54,676 nt of DNA, from contig CAZSTI010000002.1 in the NCBI GenBank assembly GCA_964609995.1, positions 1 through 54,676 on the forward strand. The letters are read 5' to 3'. Under the pieces are notes generated by a model, which saw only the letters and a program-made list of their open reading frames with translations, did not search any database and was not told where the DNA came from. The position numbers and the translations under genes were made by a program. Of the stretch, positions 23,692 through 32,669 are shown in pieces; the stretch's first letter is position 1; every line of letters starts with the position of its first letter. The DNA is from JAAYGD01 sp964609995 (GTDB lineage Bacteria > Bacillota_I > Bacilli_A > RF39 > UBA660).

Positions 23692-26600
23692 TTATTTGTC
23701 AAGTAATATTATTGCTTCTAAAGCATAATACAACCAATGTTTTTCTAGTTTATTTAAATCAATTGTTATTTTTAATCTTTTATATTCATAAGAAAATTTA
23801 AACATTTTTCCAATAATTAGTATTCTTTTGTAATACTCATTAATATTTATAGACTCTGTTTTATCTTTAGATATAAATATCTCTATTGAATATTTATTTT
23901 GATTAATTTTTTCTATTCCTTTTTCTCTCGCTAATTTTTCAAACCATTCTTGATACATATACAATAATATTTTTTCATTTATTTTTCCGAATCTATCTTC
24001 TATTTCTTCTTTAACTTCCAATAATCTTTCGTAACTATCTATTTCGTTAATCCTTTTATGAATTTCAATTTTTAAAGATTCATCTTTTACATATTTATCA
24101 TCAATATGAGTATCAATATTTATTAATGATGTGTCAATGCTTTCTTTTTCTTCTTTATATTTGCCTTTTATTCTTTCTACTTCGTCATTAACCATTTTTG
24201 TATATAATTCAATTCCAACAGAATCAATAAATCCGGATTGTTCGCTTCCCAATATATCACCAGAGCCTCTAATCGATAAATCTCTAATTGCTATTGATAA
24301 TCCACTCCCAAGTTCAGTAAATTCTTTTATTGTTTTTAAACGTTTTGCTGCAATTTCACCAAGATTTTTTCTTTTATCATACATTAAATAAGCATATGCA
24401 ATTTTATTTGTTCTTCCAACTCTTCCTCTTATTTGATATAGTTGACTTAATCCAAATTTATCGGCATCAATTATAATTAATGTATTTACATTAGGAATAT
24501 CAATTCCTGTTTCAATAATAGTAGTACATATTAAAACATCATATTTTTGATCTACAAAATCAATCATTATTTTTTCAATTTCATTTTTATTCATTTTACC
24601 ATGCGCATATATTATTCTTGAATCCTTAACTAAATTTTGAATTTCTTGAACTTTTCTTTCTATTTTTTCAATGTTATTAAACAATATATATACTTGCCCT
24701 TTTCTTACTATTTCCTTGTAAATAGCTTCTTTTATTATATGATTATTTTCTTCTAATACATATGTTTGAACAGGATATCTATTAACAGGAGGTGTCTCAA
24801 TTAATGATAAGTCTCTTAAGCCTATTAAAGCCATTTGCATTGTTCTTGGTATTGGAGTTGCAGATAATGTTAATACATCAATATTTGTTTTATATTCTTT
24901 AATTTTTTCCTTATGAGTTACACCAAACCTTTGTTCTTCATCTATTATTAATAATCCTAAAGATTTAAATATTACATCCTTACTAAGCAATCTATGTGTA
25001 CCAAAAACAATATCTATTGTTCCTTTTTTTAATCCATTAATTATTTTCATTGTTTCTTTTTTTGAAGTAAATCTATTTAGTAGCGCAATTGAAAAAGGAT
25101 AATTATTAAACCTTGATATTGAATTATTATATTGTTGATTTGATAACAATGTGGTTGGGCATAAATACGCTACTTGTTTTCCGCTGCTTACTGCTTTAAA
25201 TATAGCTCTAAATGCAACTTCGGTTTTTCCATAACCCACATCTCCACATAAAATTCTGTCCATTGGACTACTAGATTCCATATCTTTTTTTATTTGCATT
25301 GTAGATACTAATTGATCTTTGGTTTCATCATAAATAAATTCTTTTTCAAATTCTATTTGATCTTCATCATCTTTTTTAAATGCAAATCCTTCTATAGATT
25401 TTCTTTCTGCAGAAAGTTTAATTAATTTTTCCGCAATATCTTTAATTTTATTTTTAACTTTATATTTTGTATTTATCCATTCGCTTCCACCCAAACTATT
25501 AATTTTTGGTTTTAGTCCCTCGTTTAACGAGTATTTTGTTATTAAATCAATTTTTTCAACGGGAATATACAAATTCTCATTATTTTTATAATTTATTAAC
25601 AAATAATCTTTAATAGCACCATTCTTATTTAATGCAATAATACCAGAATATATTCCTATTCCATGAGCTTCATGAACAACATAATCACCAATATTTAATT
25701 TAGACATATCTTTAATTTTGGTACCAAACCTAAATTTGCTATTATATGATATTTTATTATCCACTTTTTTATAAATGTTAGATTCCGCTATTACAATAAA
25801 TTCTTCAAAAATAAATCCTTGATTTATTTTTTTTTCAATTAAATTAATAGAATTATAAATTATTTCTGTTTCTTTTGTATATATTGTATTAATATCAATA
25901 ATTTCCTTAAACAATTCAATTTTCTTTTTTGAATCAAAGGCAATAATTACAGTTTTGTTATTATTAATATATTTATGTAATTCTTTTCTTAATAACTCAA
26001 AATTTTCACTATAATTTATAACTTCTTTTATATCAAAATACACCTTGTTATTTGTTGAAGATATATTATCTAATGTGTTCAAATAAATAGTAAAAGACGC
26101 TTTAATATGATTTAAAGAATGAAAATAACTTGAATTTATATCTGTTTCAATATTATTTTCATGCTCAATTATTTGTACTTTTAATCTCTCATATGCTTTT
26201 TCTATACTTTTATAATCTTTATATACAATTAACTCACTGTCTAAATACTCCAATATAGATGATACTTTTTCATAATTTGCAAGGTATTTTTGTTTTTTTA
26301 TAAGATCTTTCTTGTTAGATATAAATTCACTTATTGGGTAAATCACTATATTATCGATATTATTTAGAGAAAGTTGGTTTTCTATGTCAAATGTTCTAAT
26401 AGATTCTATCATATTGTCCCAAAATTCAATTCTTACAGGTTTTTCAGATAAAGAAGGAAAAACATCTAAAATAAATCCTCTATTTGCAATATCGCCTGTT
26501 TTATTTACTAATGGTGTCATATTATATCCTATGGTATAAAGTTTGTTTATTAGTATTTCTTTTTCAATAGTATCCCCTATTTTTATGTTAATTGTACTTG

Positions 26601-26961
26601 AAATCCAAGAACTTTTTTCCGGTAAATAACGAATTAAACCCATATAATCGGTGACTACTATATGTTTTTCTTTTGAAAAGACAATCTCATTAATTGTCTC
26701 TATTCTTGTCATTTCTAATTCTGGACTTGATGCTAAAAACTCCTCAGAAACAAAATCATCTGTTGGAAAGAATAATACATTATTATTATAATTAATTAAT
26801 GAATTGAACAAATTATTAGCTTCATATAAAGTGTTTGTCACAACTAATATGTTTTTTTCTCTTAAAGAATTAACTAATATACAAGAAAATTCGTCGTTTG
26901 AGCAAAATACAGTGGTCTCTTTTTCTAAATTGATTTTTATTTTTTCGTCTAAAAAAATCAT
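23692..26961 (-). CDS. mfd: Transcription-repair coupling factor
   Basis: SF2 translocase that dislodges stalled RNA polymerase and recruits UvrA. 1089 residues (Bacillus 1177). The N-terminal UvrB-like part is followed by the RNA-polymerase-interaction domain (LNIGDYVVHEAHGIGIYSGI) and a RecG-like helicase: Walker A GDVGYGKTEVAFRA, DEEQRFG box, LSATPIPRTMQMAL and the motif VI QIRGRVGR. ATG at 26961 follows GGAGG. It starts 15 bp after the pth stop; the pth-mfd pairing is as in Bacillus, with the small fin gene missing. Length and motifs indicate an intact gene. Confidence 0.96.
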   Translation of the reverse strand: MIFLDEKIKINLEKETTVFCSNDEFSCILVNSLREKNILVVTNTLYEANNLFNSLINYNNNVLFFPTDDFVSEEFLASSPELEMTRIETINEIVFSKEKHIVVTDYMGLIRYLPEKSSWISSTINIKIGDTIEKEILINKLYTIGYNMTPLVNKTGDIANRGFILDVFPSLSEKPVRIEFWDNMIESIRTFDIENQLSLNNIDNIVIYPISEFISNKKDLIKKQKYLANYEKVSSILEYLDSELIVYKDYKSIEKAYERLKVQIIEHENNIETDINSSYFHSLNHIKASFTIYLNTLDNISSTNNKVYFDIKEVINYSENFELLRKELHKYINNNKTVIIAFDSKKKIELFKEIIDINTIYTKETEIIYNSINLIEKKINQGFIFEEFIVIAESNIYKKVDNKISYNSKFRFGTKIKDMSKLNIGDYVVHEAHGIGIYSGIIALNKNGAIKDYLLINYKNNENLYIPVEKIDLITKYSLNEGLKPKINSLGGSEWINTKYKVKNKIKDIAEKLIKLSAERKSIEGFAFKKDDEDQIEFEKEFIYDETKDQLVSTMQIKKDMESSSPMDRILCGDVGYGKTEVAFRAIFKAVSSGKQVAYLCPTTLLSNQQYNNSISRFNNYPFSIALLNRFTSKKETMKIINGLKKGTIDIVFGTHRLLSKDVIFKSLGLLIIDEEQRFGVTHKEKIKEYKTNIDVLTLSATPIPRTMQMALIGLRDLSLIETPPVNRYPVQTYVLEENNHIIKEAIYKEIVRKGQVYILFNNIEKIERKVQEIQNLVKDSRIIYAHGKMNKNEIEKIMIDFVDQKYDVLICTTIIETGIDIPNVNTLIIIDADKFGLSQLYQIRGRVGRTNKIAYAYLMYDKRKNLGEIAAKRLKTIKEFTELGSGLSIAIRDLSIRGSGDILGSEQSGFIDSVGIELYTKMVNDEVERIKGKYKEEKESIDTSLINIDTHIDDKYVKDESLKIEIHKRINEIDSYERLLEVKEEIEDRFGKINEKILLYMYQEWFEKLAREKGIEKINQNKYSIEIFISKDKTESININEYYKRILIIGKMFKFSYEYKRLKITIDLNKLEKHWLYYALEAIILLDK

Positions 26962-26976
26962 TTTTCCTCCAGGTAA

Positions 26977-27540
26977 TTACATATTATTGTTATATTTGCT
27001 CATCAAAACATTAAAATCTAGATATAAATAATCTAATATTATATTGTTTATTGTGTTTTCTAGATCTTCAAAGATTGTTTTTTCTTGATCACTAAACTTT
27101 CCCAATACATAATCTTTAGAGTCAATTAATTTGTTTTTTGAAATACCAATTTTTAATCTTTTATAATTTTGAGTATTTATACATGACTCAATATTTTTTA
27201 ATCCATTATGACCCGCGCTACTTCCTGAAGATTTCAATTTAATTTTTCCAATTTCAATATCCATATCATCATGAATTACCAAAATATCATCTACTTCTAT
27301 TTTAAAATAATCACAATATTTTTTTATTACTTCTCCTGATAAATTTATATATTTTAATGGTTTTAGTACCAAAACCTTTGTGTTTTTTATTGAAACTATA
27401 GAATAGTATCCACAAAATTTTCTGCTTTTTAATTCTATTTTATTTTTTTTGCAAAAAATATCTAAATAATGAAAACCAATATTATGTCTGGTATTTTTAT
27501 ATATTAAACCAGGATTTCCCAAACCAACAATCATTTTCAT
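26977..27540 (-). CDS. pth: Peptidyl-tRNA hydrolase
   Basis: Releases peptides from tRNAs dropped by ribosomes; essential in most bacteria. 187 residues. MIVGLGNPGLIYKNTRHNIGFHYLD holds the catalytic-site Asn and His, VLVLKPLKYINLSG and the HDDMDIEIGKIKLKSSGSSAGHNGLKNI block (catalytic Asp, Gly-rich loop) are standard. ATG at 27540 follows AAGGGGG with eight-base spacing. It lies 14 bp after ricT and 15 bp before mfd in a long replication/repair operon beginning at dnaX. Confidence 0.96.
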   Translation of the reverse strand: MKMIVGLGNPGLIYKNTRHNIGFHYLDIFCKKNKIELKSRKFCGYYSIVSIKNTKVLVLKPLKYINLSGEVIKKYCDYFKIEVDDILVIHDDMDIEIGKIKLKSSGSSAGHNGLKNIESCINTQNYKRLKIGISKNKLIDSKDYVLGKFSDQEKTIFEDLENTINNIILDYLYLDFNVLMSKYNNNM

Positions 27541-27553
27541 ATGTATTTCCCCC

Positions 27554-28339
27554 TTATTTATCTATATGTATCGTTTCGATTTCATCGTTTTCATTTAATG
27601 TTTTATAGGTTCTGCTTAGAATATCAACTGAAATTACCCTATTTTGACCAGTAGGAGTTTTGATTTTTTCTCCTATATTTGGCAATCCTTTTCTAAATTC
27701 TTCATACAAATCATTTTCATATCCTAAACAACATAACAATCTACCACAAGAACCATTTATCTTATTTGGAGTCAAAGACATGTTCTGGTTTTTTGCCATA
27801 TTAATGGACAAAGAATCAAACGATTTCAAGAATGTGGAACAGCATAAACATCTTCCACATACACCAATACCACCTATTTCCTTAGCTTTATCTCTAACAC
27901 CAACTTGTCTAAGTTCTATTCTTGTTCTATATATGTTAGCTAATTCTTTCGCTAGTTTTCTAAAATCTACCCTTTCATCAGATAAAAAATGGAATAGTAA
28001 TTGAGATCTATCAAATGTATAACTTGCGCTAATTATTGACATATTCATATTATAATCTTTAATTATTTCTTCACACTTCTTTTTTGCTAATACTGCATCT
28101 TTTTTATTTCTTTCAGCTTTGTCGATATCGTCATGATTAGCTAATCTTACTACTTTTTTCAAAATCGAATTAATTTTCTCACTACTAATTTTTGATATTT
28201 CAGTTACCGCATTTCCTATTTGATTACCTTTTTCTGTCTCAACAATAACAATATCGCCTTTTTTTATAATCAAATTGTTTGGATAAAAATAATATATTTT
28301 ACTATTTTCTTCAAAAGATATCCCTATAACATCCATCAT
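27554..28339 (-). CDS. ricT: PSP1-domain protein RicT/YaaT-like
   Basis: Member of the Y-complex (RicA/F/T), which in B. subtilis acts with RNase Y on mRNA maturation and carries iron-sulfur clusters. 261 residues. A PSP1 domain with the characteristic cysteine blocks IGVCGRCLCCSTFLKSF and GSCGRLLCCLGYE is intact. ATG at 28339 overlaps the holB stop by four bases and has AAGGAG upstream. The holB-ricT adjacency is as in B. subtilis (holB-yaaT). The partners RicA and RicF are not in this window, so only the family is certain. Confidence 0.9.
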   Translation of the reverse strand: MMDVIGISFEENSKIYYFYPNNLIIKKGDIVIVETEKGNQIGNAVTEISKISSEKINSILKKVVRLANHDDIDKAERNKKDAVLAKKKCEEIIKDYNMNMSIISASYTFDRSQLLFHFLSDERVDFRKLAKELANIYRTRIELRQVGVRDKAKEIGGIGVCGRCLCCSTFLKSFDSLSINMAKNQNMSLTPNKINGSCGRLLCCLGYENDLYEEFRKGLPNIGEKIKTPTGQNRVISVDILSRTYKTLNENDEIETIHIDK

Positions 28340-29250
28340 ATTTTTTCTCCTTCAAATTCTAATATTAAAGAATCAAATAATAGATTAACATTAATATTAT
28401 ATTTTATCAAATCTTTTTTTTGCATTAGTATTTTAATTTTATAAATAATGTTAGTTTGATTATTATTTGATGCTATTTTTATAATTAAATCTTCATAATT
28501 ATAAAAATATTCAATATTTTTTTTCATAATATAGTTCAATACATCTTTATAAAATAAAATCATTAATTTAAAAGAAGCATCAATTTCTTCCTTTTTATTA
28601 TAAGTTTTATAAAACAAATCTTTAGAAAAACAAATTACTTTAATATTGTTTTCTTCATAGTTTTTTATAAATTTGATAATATTGTCAATAAGTTTATCGA
28701 TTTCATCCTTCTCTAATGAAAAATTTATAAATTTATTATCAGAAATCATATTATTAACACTGTTAATATTATTATCATGATTTGATAAAATTATTTTTTG
28801 ACAACGTGATAAAACAGTATTGTGAACTGAATTTGGATTGTTAGTTGTTAAAATTGCAACAATGTCGTCTTCCGGTTCTTCTAAAAATTTTAATATACTA
28901 TTTGCTGAATAATTATTTAATTTATCGATTTCATTAATTATATATATTTTTTTTGATCCATTTAAAGCTTTTGATTTAAAATCACTTTTTAATTCAATTA
29001 TTTGTTCTTTTTTAATCCATAAACCTTCTGGTGTTATTATTCTAACCTCGGTATTAGTCCTATCTTTTATTGATTTAATTATTTTTTCTATATTTTCATC
29101 ATTTATAAAGTTATTTAATATTAATGCAGCAAAACAATATACTATATCATCAAAATTATGTTCTCCATTATTAATAAATAAATATGCATGAGAAAGATTA
29201 TTAAAATATCCCTTAAATCTTTCATATGAATCTAGTATATTTTTATTCAT
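28336..29250 (-). CDS. holB: DNA polymerase III delta' subunit
   Basis: Clamp-loader subunit. 304 residues, divergent as usual for the family. Visible are SHAYLF near the N-terminus, KKIYIINEIDKLNNYSANSILKFLEEP (degenerate Walker B/sensor region) and the LSRCQKI sensor motif. No intact Walker A is present, which is normal for delta'. I prefer the ATG at 29250 because GAGATGAT, close to the extended Shine-Dalgarno, lies upstream; the ATG at 29259 is possible. It is placed between recR and ricT. Context in a dnaX-ybaB-recR-holB operon supports the call. Confidence 0.88.
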   Translation of the reverse strand: MNKNILDSYERFKGYFNNLSHAYLFINNGEHNFDDIVYCFAALILNNFINDENIEKIIKSIKDRTNTEVRIITPEGLWIKKEQIIELKSDFKSKALNGSKKIYIINEIDKLNNYSANSILKFLEEPEDDIVAILTTNNPNSVHNTVLSRCQKIILSNHDNNINSVNNMISDNKFINFSLEKDEIDKLIDNIIKFIKNYEENNIKVICFSKDLFYKTYNKKEEIDASFKLMILFYKDVLNYIMKKNIEYFYNYEDLIIKIASNNNQTNIIYKIKILMQKKDLIKYNINVNLLFDSLILEFEGEKI

Positions 29251-29261
29251 AACAATCATCT

Positions 29262-29864
29262 CTATTCTGAAATTTTCTTTCTATCATTCATTGCCATCTC
29301 TAAAGTCAATGAATCTAAATATTCCATATCTGAGCCAAGAGGGACACCGTGTGCAATTTTTGATACTATAACATTTGTATCTTTTAATAGCTTTAATATA
29401 TAAAGAGATGTGGTTTCTCCCTCAATGGTTGGTTTTACAGCAATTATAACCTCTTTTATTTTTTCGTTATTTACTCTTTTTATTAAAGAATCAATATTAA
29501 TATCCTCTGGATTTATTCCGCTTAATGGTGAAATTAAACCACCTAATACATGATATTTTCCATTATAATTACCTGTTTTTTCAAATAAATACAAATTTTT
29601 TGTGTCTTCTACAACGCAAATAATTGAATTATCTCTAGATTCATTATTACAGATAGTGCACTTATCTTCTTCAGATAAGTTATTACATACGCTACATTTT
29701 TTAAGTTTTGTTTTTATTTCTTTTATTGATTTAGAAAAACTATTAATTGTATCATCATCAAAAGTTAATACACTAAAAGCTAATCTTTCAGCGGTTTTTT
29801 CTCCAATTCCTGGCATTTTTTTAAAATTATCGATTAAATTATTTAAACTATCGGGATAATTCAT
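29262..29864 (-). CDS. recR: Recombination mediator RecR
   Basis: With RecF and RecO, loads RecA at single-strand gaps. 200 residues (Bacillus 198). An N-terminal helix-hairpin-helix region (NFKKMPGIGEKTAERLAF), a four-Cys zinc finger (CSVCNNLSEEDKCTIC) and a C-terminal Toprim domain (ICVVEDTKNLYLFEKTG) are present. ATG at 29864 is one base after the ybaB stop; no strong ribosome binding site, so translation is probably coupled. An in-frame ATG seven codons earlier would overlap ybaB and add non-homologous residues. RecF is also in this window. Confidence 0.96.
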   Translation of the reverse strand: MNYPDSLNNLIDNFKKMPGIGEKTAERLAFSVLTFDDDTINSFSKSIKEIKTKLKKCSVCNNLSEEDKCTICNNESRDNSIICVVEDTKNLYLFEKTGNYNGKYHVLGGLISPLSGINPEDINIDSLIKRVNNEKIKEVIIAVKPTIEGETTSLYILKLLKDTNVIVSKIAHGVPLGSDMEYLDSLTLEMAMNDRKKISE

Positions 29865-29865
29865 A

Positions 29866-30159
29866 TTAAAAACCCAATGAACCAATTCCGTATTTACCCA
29901 GTTTTGATTCTATTTCTTTATCAATATTTTTGTATAATTCATTTAAAGCTAACATTATTATATCACCTAAAACTTCAATATCATCAGCTTTTAAATCAGT
30001 GTCACTAATTTCGATTTTCAATATTTCTTTTTTTCCATTAACTTTTACAGTTACAAATGATTTCGTTAATTCAAACTCCTTTTCATCTATTTCGCTTTTT
30101 GCTTTTGCAATTTCCTTTTGAATTTTTTGTGCTTGTTGCATCATTGCTTGCATATTCAT
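29866..30159 (-). CDS. YbaB/EbfC family nucleoid-associated protein
   Basis: Small DNA-binding dimer found next to dnaX and recR in most bacteria. 97 residues. The N-terminal helix MNMQAMMQQAQKIQKEIAKAK and the strand VTVKVNGKKEILKIEI are diagnostic. ATG at 30159 lies just after the dnaX stop (30162), and its stop is one base from recR, so it is tightly coupled in the dnaX operon. Proposed roles in other bacteria (nucleoid organisation, recombination accessory) are not settled. Confidence 0.94.
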   Translation of the reverse strand: MNMQAMMQQAQKIQKEIAKAKSEIDEKEFELTKSFVTVKVNGKKEILKIEISDTDLKADDIEVLGDIIMLALNELYKNIDKEIESKLGKYGIGSLGF

Positions 30160-30161
30160 AA

Positions 30162-31811
30162 TTATTCCTCCACTTCTATTATTTCCGAACCAAACTCATA
30201 AATTGTTTTATTAAAATCGTTTATTTCTTCAACAACGCAAGATATTGTATCTTCGTTTATTTCATCCATTAATTCAATTTTTTCATTCTTTTTCTTTAAT
30301 TCAATAAATTTTGGTCTTATTTCTTTCCATTTATCTTCAGTAATAGCAACAACTTTATATTTTCTTTTAGTTAGCTCATTTAAAATTTTTTCTATTTTTT
30401 TAATGTTTTTATCGTTTTCAAGTACCAAACTATCATATTTATATGTCAATAACAAATGATCTATACTTGCAGCATTTATATTACAATCCATCAATAACGA
30501 TGCTATGTTTTTCGTTTTTGAATCAAGTAAGTATTTATCTATATTAGAAAATAATTGTTTAATTTCAATTTTATATTCTTTACATGCCATAGCAATTGTA
30601 TTATTTACCAAAGCTTCCTTAAAGGCAAAATTGTTATCTTCCAAATTAGAATTTGATAAACTATTATTTTTGTCCACATAATTTTCTTTAGTGGAAGAAT
30701 CTTCATTGTCCTCTTTCTCTGGAATAGACTCATCCAAATTAACAGCTTCTAATAAAAACAGTTCAAATAATAGACTAGAATTTGAGCTATTATTCATATT
30801 ATCTAACAATAAGTTTAAATTAATAATTAAATTATGTAATCTTTCTCTTGTCGATATTTTTTCTATTTTTTCTATTTCTTCTTTATAATAAATATTTTTT
30901 TTAATAAAATATTTTTTTGCATTTTTAGAAATTAATACGTTTGTTAATACATCTAATGTAGTTTCTGCTATTTTTTGAAAATTTGCTCCTCTATCATATA
31001 GATTGTCATATAATTCAATTAATTTATTGATATCATTATTCATTATATTTGTAATTATATTAAATATTATTTGAATGTTTACATTTCCTGTTAACTCATA
31101 TAGTTTATCAAGGCTTATTTCGCCTTCAGAAAATGAGTTTACTTGATCTAATAACCCAATGGCATCTCTTAAAGAACCATCAGATAATATAGAAATTTCA
31201 TTAATACAACTCTCATCAATATTAATTTTTTCTTTTGTTGAAATATATTTTAATCTTTTTTGCAAATCGTTAATTGATATTTTCTTAAAATCAAATCTTT
31301 GACATCTTGAAATAATTGTAATAGGAATTTTTTGTGGTTCAGTTGTCGCTAAAATAAATATAGCATGCGATGGTGGTTCTTCAAGAGTTTTCAATAAAGC
31401 ATTGAAAGCTCCGATTGATAACATATGAACTTCATCAATGATATACACTTTATATTTGCTAATAACCGGAACAAAAGAAGCTTTGTTTTTGATTTCTCTA
31501 ATTTCATCCACTCCATTGTTAGATGCCGCGTCAATTTCGATAATGTCGGGATTTTCATCCGTATTTATTATTTTACATATTTTACAACTTCCGCAGGGAA
31601 GCCCATCTTTAAGATCCTCACAATTAACAATTTTAGCAAACATCTTAGCTACGCTCGTTTTCCCAGTTCCTCTTGTACCAGTAAATAAATAGGCGTGACC
31701 TATTTTATTGTTTTTTAAAGAATTTTTCAAGGTTTTAACAATTGCATCTTGACCAATTAAATCATCAAAGTCAAGAGGTCTATATTTTCTATATAAGGCT
31801 TTATATTGCAT
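30162..31811 (-). CDS. dnaX: DNA polymerase III gamma/tau subunit
   Basis: Clamp-loader motor. 549 residues. The AAA+ part starts MQYKALYRKYRPLDFDDLIGQ, with Walker A GTRGTGKTSVAKM, a zinc module (CGSCKIC), Walker B IIDEVHML and the sensor LSRCQRFDF. A Ser/Asn-rich linker (about 375-400) leads to a tau-like C-terminal domain that should contact the polymerase and helicase. I saw no slippery A-AAA-AAG plus stem that would give a gamma form. ATG at 31811 follows AAGGAGG. First gene of a seven-gene run down to mfd. Confidence 0.95.
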   Translation of the reverse strand: MQYKALYRKYRPLDFDDLIGQDAIVKTLKNSLKNNKIGHAYLFTGTRGTGKTSVAKMFAKIVNCEDLKDGLPCGSCKICKIINTDENPDIIEIDAASNNGVDEIREIKNKASFVPVISKYKVYIIDEVHMLSIGAFNALLKTLEEPPSHAIFILATTEPQKIPITIISRCQRFDFKKISINDLQKRLKYISTKEKINIDESCINEISILSDGSLRDAIGLLDQVNSFSEGEISLDKLYELTGNVNIQIIFNIITNIMNNDINKLIELYDNLYDRGANFQKIAETTLDVLTNVLISKNAKKYFIKKNIYYKEEIEKIEKISTRERLHNLIINLNLLLDNMNNSSNSSLLFELFLLEAVNLDESIPEKEDNEDSSTKENYVDKNNSLSNSNLEDNNFAFKEALVNNTIAMACKEYKIEIKQLFSNIDKYLLDSKTKNIASLLMDCNINAASIDHLLLTYKYDSLVLENDKNIKKIEKILNELTKRKYKVVAITEDKWKEIRPKFIELKKKNEKIELMDEINEDTISCVVEEINDFNKTIYEFGSEIIEVEE

Positions 31812-31838
31812 AAATTGTCCTCCTTAAATGATAAAATA

Positions 31839-31847
31839 ATTATAACA
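31839..31847 (-). promoter_or_regulatory. Extended -10 promoter of the dnaX operon
   Basis: Minus-strand TGTTATAAT (core 31839-31844), about 27 bp before the dnaX start. No good -35 box at 17 bp; the TGn extension may compensate. Confidence 0.45.
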
Positions 31848-31878
31848 TGTAATTAATACCTTTTCATATTAAAAGTAG

Positions 31879-32307
31879 TTATTTTCTTATTTCTTTAAAA
31901 AAATTATTTATTAGAGACTGAGATTCTTTTTCACAAAGGCCATAAATTATATTTGGCTTAGATACGTTGACTTTATCAACAAATTCCCACTTTTGATTAT
32001 TTTTTATCGAACAATATATTTTACTTATTCTACACTCTCTAATTACACTCATACACATATCACACGGTTCAAGAGTTACAAATAGTAAACATTCATTTAA
32101 TCTCCAATCCCCAATTTTTTTACATGCTTTTTTAATTGCAATTATTTCCGCATGATCCAAAGGAATATTTGATTTTTCTTTTTTGTTATATCCTCTTGCA
32201 ACAATCTTATCTTTATATACTATAACAGCACCAACTGGAATTTCATTATATTTGTAAGCTTTAATTGCTTCTTTTATGGCCTCTTTCATATATTTTTCTT
32301 CCCACAT
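31879..32307 (-). CDS. tadA: tRNA(Arg) adenosine-34 deaminase
   Basis: Converts A34 to inosine in tRNA(Arg) ACG so that CGN codons are read. 142 residues. The zinc deaminase motifs are intact: LDHAEIIAI (His ligand and catalytic Glu) and LEPCDMCMSVI (two Cys ligands). ATG at 32307 follows GAGGAG; a parS site lies immediately upstream of that ribosome binding site. In Bacillus the order is tadA, SRP RNA, dnaX; here the SRP RNA gene precedes tadA. Read-through from the SRP promoter could supply expression. Confidence 0.95.
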   Translation of the reverse strand: MWEEKYMKEAIKEAIKAYKYNEIPVGAVIVYKDKIVARGYNKKEKSNIPLDHAEIIAIKKACKKIGDWRLNECLLFVTLEPCDMCMSVIRECRISKIYCSIKNNQKWEFVDKVNVSKPNIIYGLCEKESQSLINNFFKEIRK

Positions 32308-32319
32308 AACACTCCTCTA

Positions 32320-32335
32320 TGTTCCACGTGGAACA
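32320..32335. other. parS site 1
   Basis: TGTTCCACGTGGAACA, a perfect 16-bp palindrome matching the bacterial parS consensus bound by ParB. It lies between the SRP RNA terminator and the tadA ribosome binding site. Confidence 0.9.
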
Positions 32336-32337
32336 TT

Positions 32338-32419
32338 AAAAAATGACGTACACAAATTCTCTTAATGGGGCTGCTATCTTTCGATCCTGACCAATTAAAT
32401 TAAGGAACTTGTTACGTCA
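32338..32419 (-). ncRNA. ffs: Small bacterial SRP RNA (4.5S type)
   Basis: RNA of the signal recognition particle, binding Ffh. Minus-strand ends GACGT/ACGTC pair (32414-32418 with 32345-32349), closing a long hairpin whose tip holds the invariant core GGTCAGG, GAAA tetraloop, AGCAGCC. Length is about 80 nt, the short form without an Alu domain (Bacillus has a long form). It is followed by a U-rich tract that serves as terminator, then parS site 1. A TTGATT-17-TATACT promoter lies at the right distance upstream. Confidence 0.93.
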
Positions 32420-32424
32420 AAATA

Positions 32425-32453
32425 AGTATAATATAATATGCATATATAATCAA
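32425..32453 (-). promoter_or_regulatory. Promoter of the SRP RNA gene
   Basis: Minus-strand -35 TTGATT (32448-32453), 17-bp spacer, -10 TATACT (32425-32430), placing the start about 7 bp later at the 5' end of the RNA. Confidence 0.75.
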
Positions 32454-32500
32454 ATAATTTTATTATATATATTTAACAAACATAAGCCATTAATACTTTA

Positions 32501-32516
32501 TGTTTCACGTGGAACA
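32501..32516. other. parS site 2
   Basis: TGTTTCACGTGGAACA, one base from a perfect palindrome and a standard parS sequence. It lies between the SRP promoter and site 3 in the gap before gyrA. Confidence 0.9.
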
Positions 32517-32584
32517 TAAAACAAAATAATGTATAATTAACCGTTTTTCCAAATACAAAACAAAATATGAATTTGATGTAAATA

Positions 32585-32600
32585 CGTTTCACGTGGAACA
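32585..32600. other. parS site 3
   Basis: CGTTTCACGTGGAACA, matching parS except for the first base. Its centre is exactly 23 bp from the centre of the neighbouring Noc-binding site. Confidence 0.85.
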
Positions 32601-32608
32601 TTAAAAAT

Positions 32609-32622
32609 ATTTCCCGGGAAAT
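32609..32622. other. Noc-binding site (NBS) 1
   Basis: ATTTCCCGGGAAAT, identical to the Noc-binding sequence known from B. subtilis; the palindrome extends to 24 bp (32604-32627). A Noc protein is encoded at 47295-48620. The extended palindrome followed by T residues on the minus strand could also act as a gyrA terminator. Confidence 0.85.
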
Positions 32623-32631
32623 ATTTTAATT

Positions 32632-32645
32632 ATTTCCCGGGAAAT
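32632..32645. other. Noc-binding site (NBS) 2
   Basis: Second perfect ATTTCCCGGGAAAT, centre 23 bp from NBS 1 and 24 bp from the gyrA stop codon. With the three parS sites and the SRP RNA it accounts for most of the 362-bp gap between tadA and gyrA; the remaining 32520-32584 shows only AT-rich sequence. Confidence 0.85.
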
Positions 32646-32669
32646 ATAAAGCAGGAAAAATAATTGGTT

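Noticed and set aside
30162..31811. Programmed frameshift in dnaX giving a gamma form
   Set aside because: No A-AAA-AAG slippery heptamer with a nearby stem was found; A-runs present are ordinary Lys codons.
32604..32645. The two CCCGGG palindromes as simple gyrA terminators
   Set aside because: Termination is possible as a side effect, but two copies of an identical 14-bp core that equals the Noc-binding site, at fixed spacing beside parS, are better explained as protein-binding sites.
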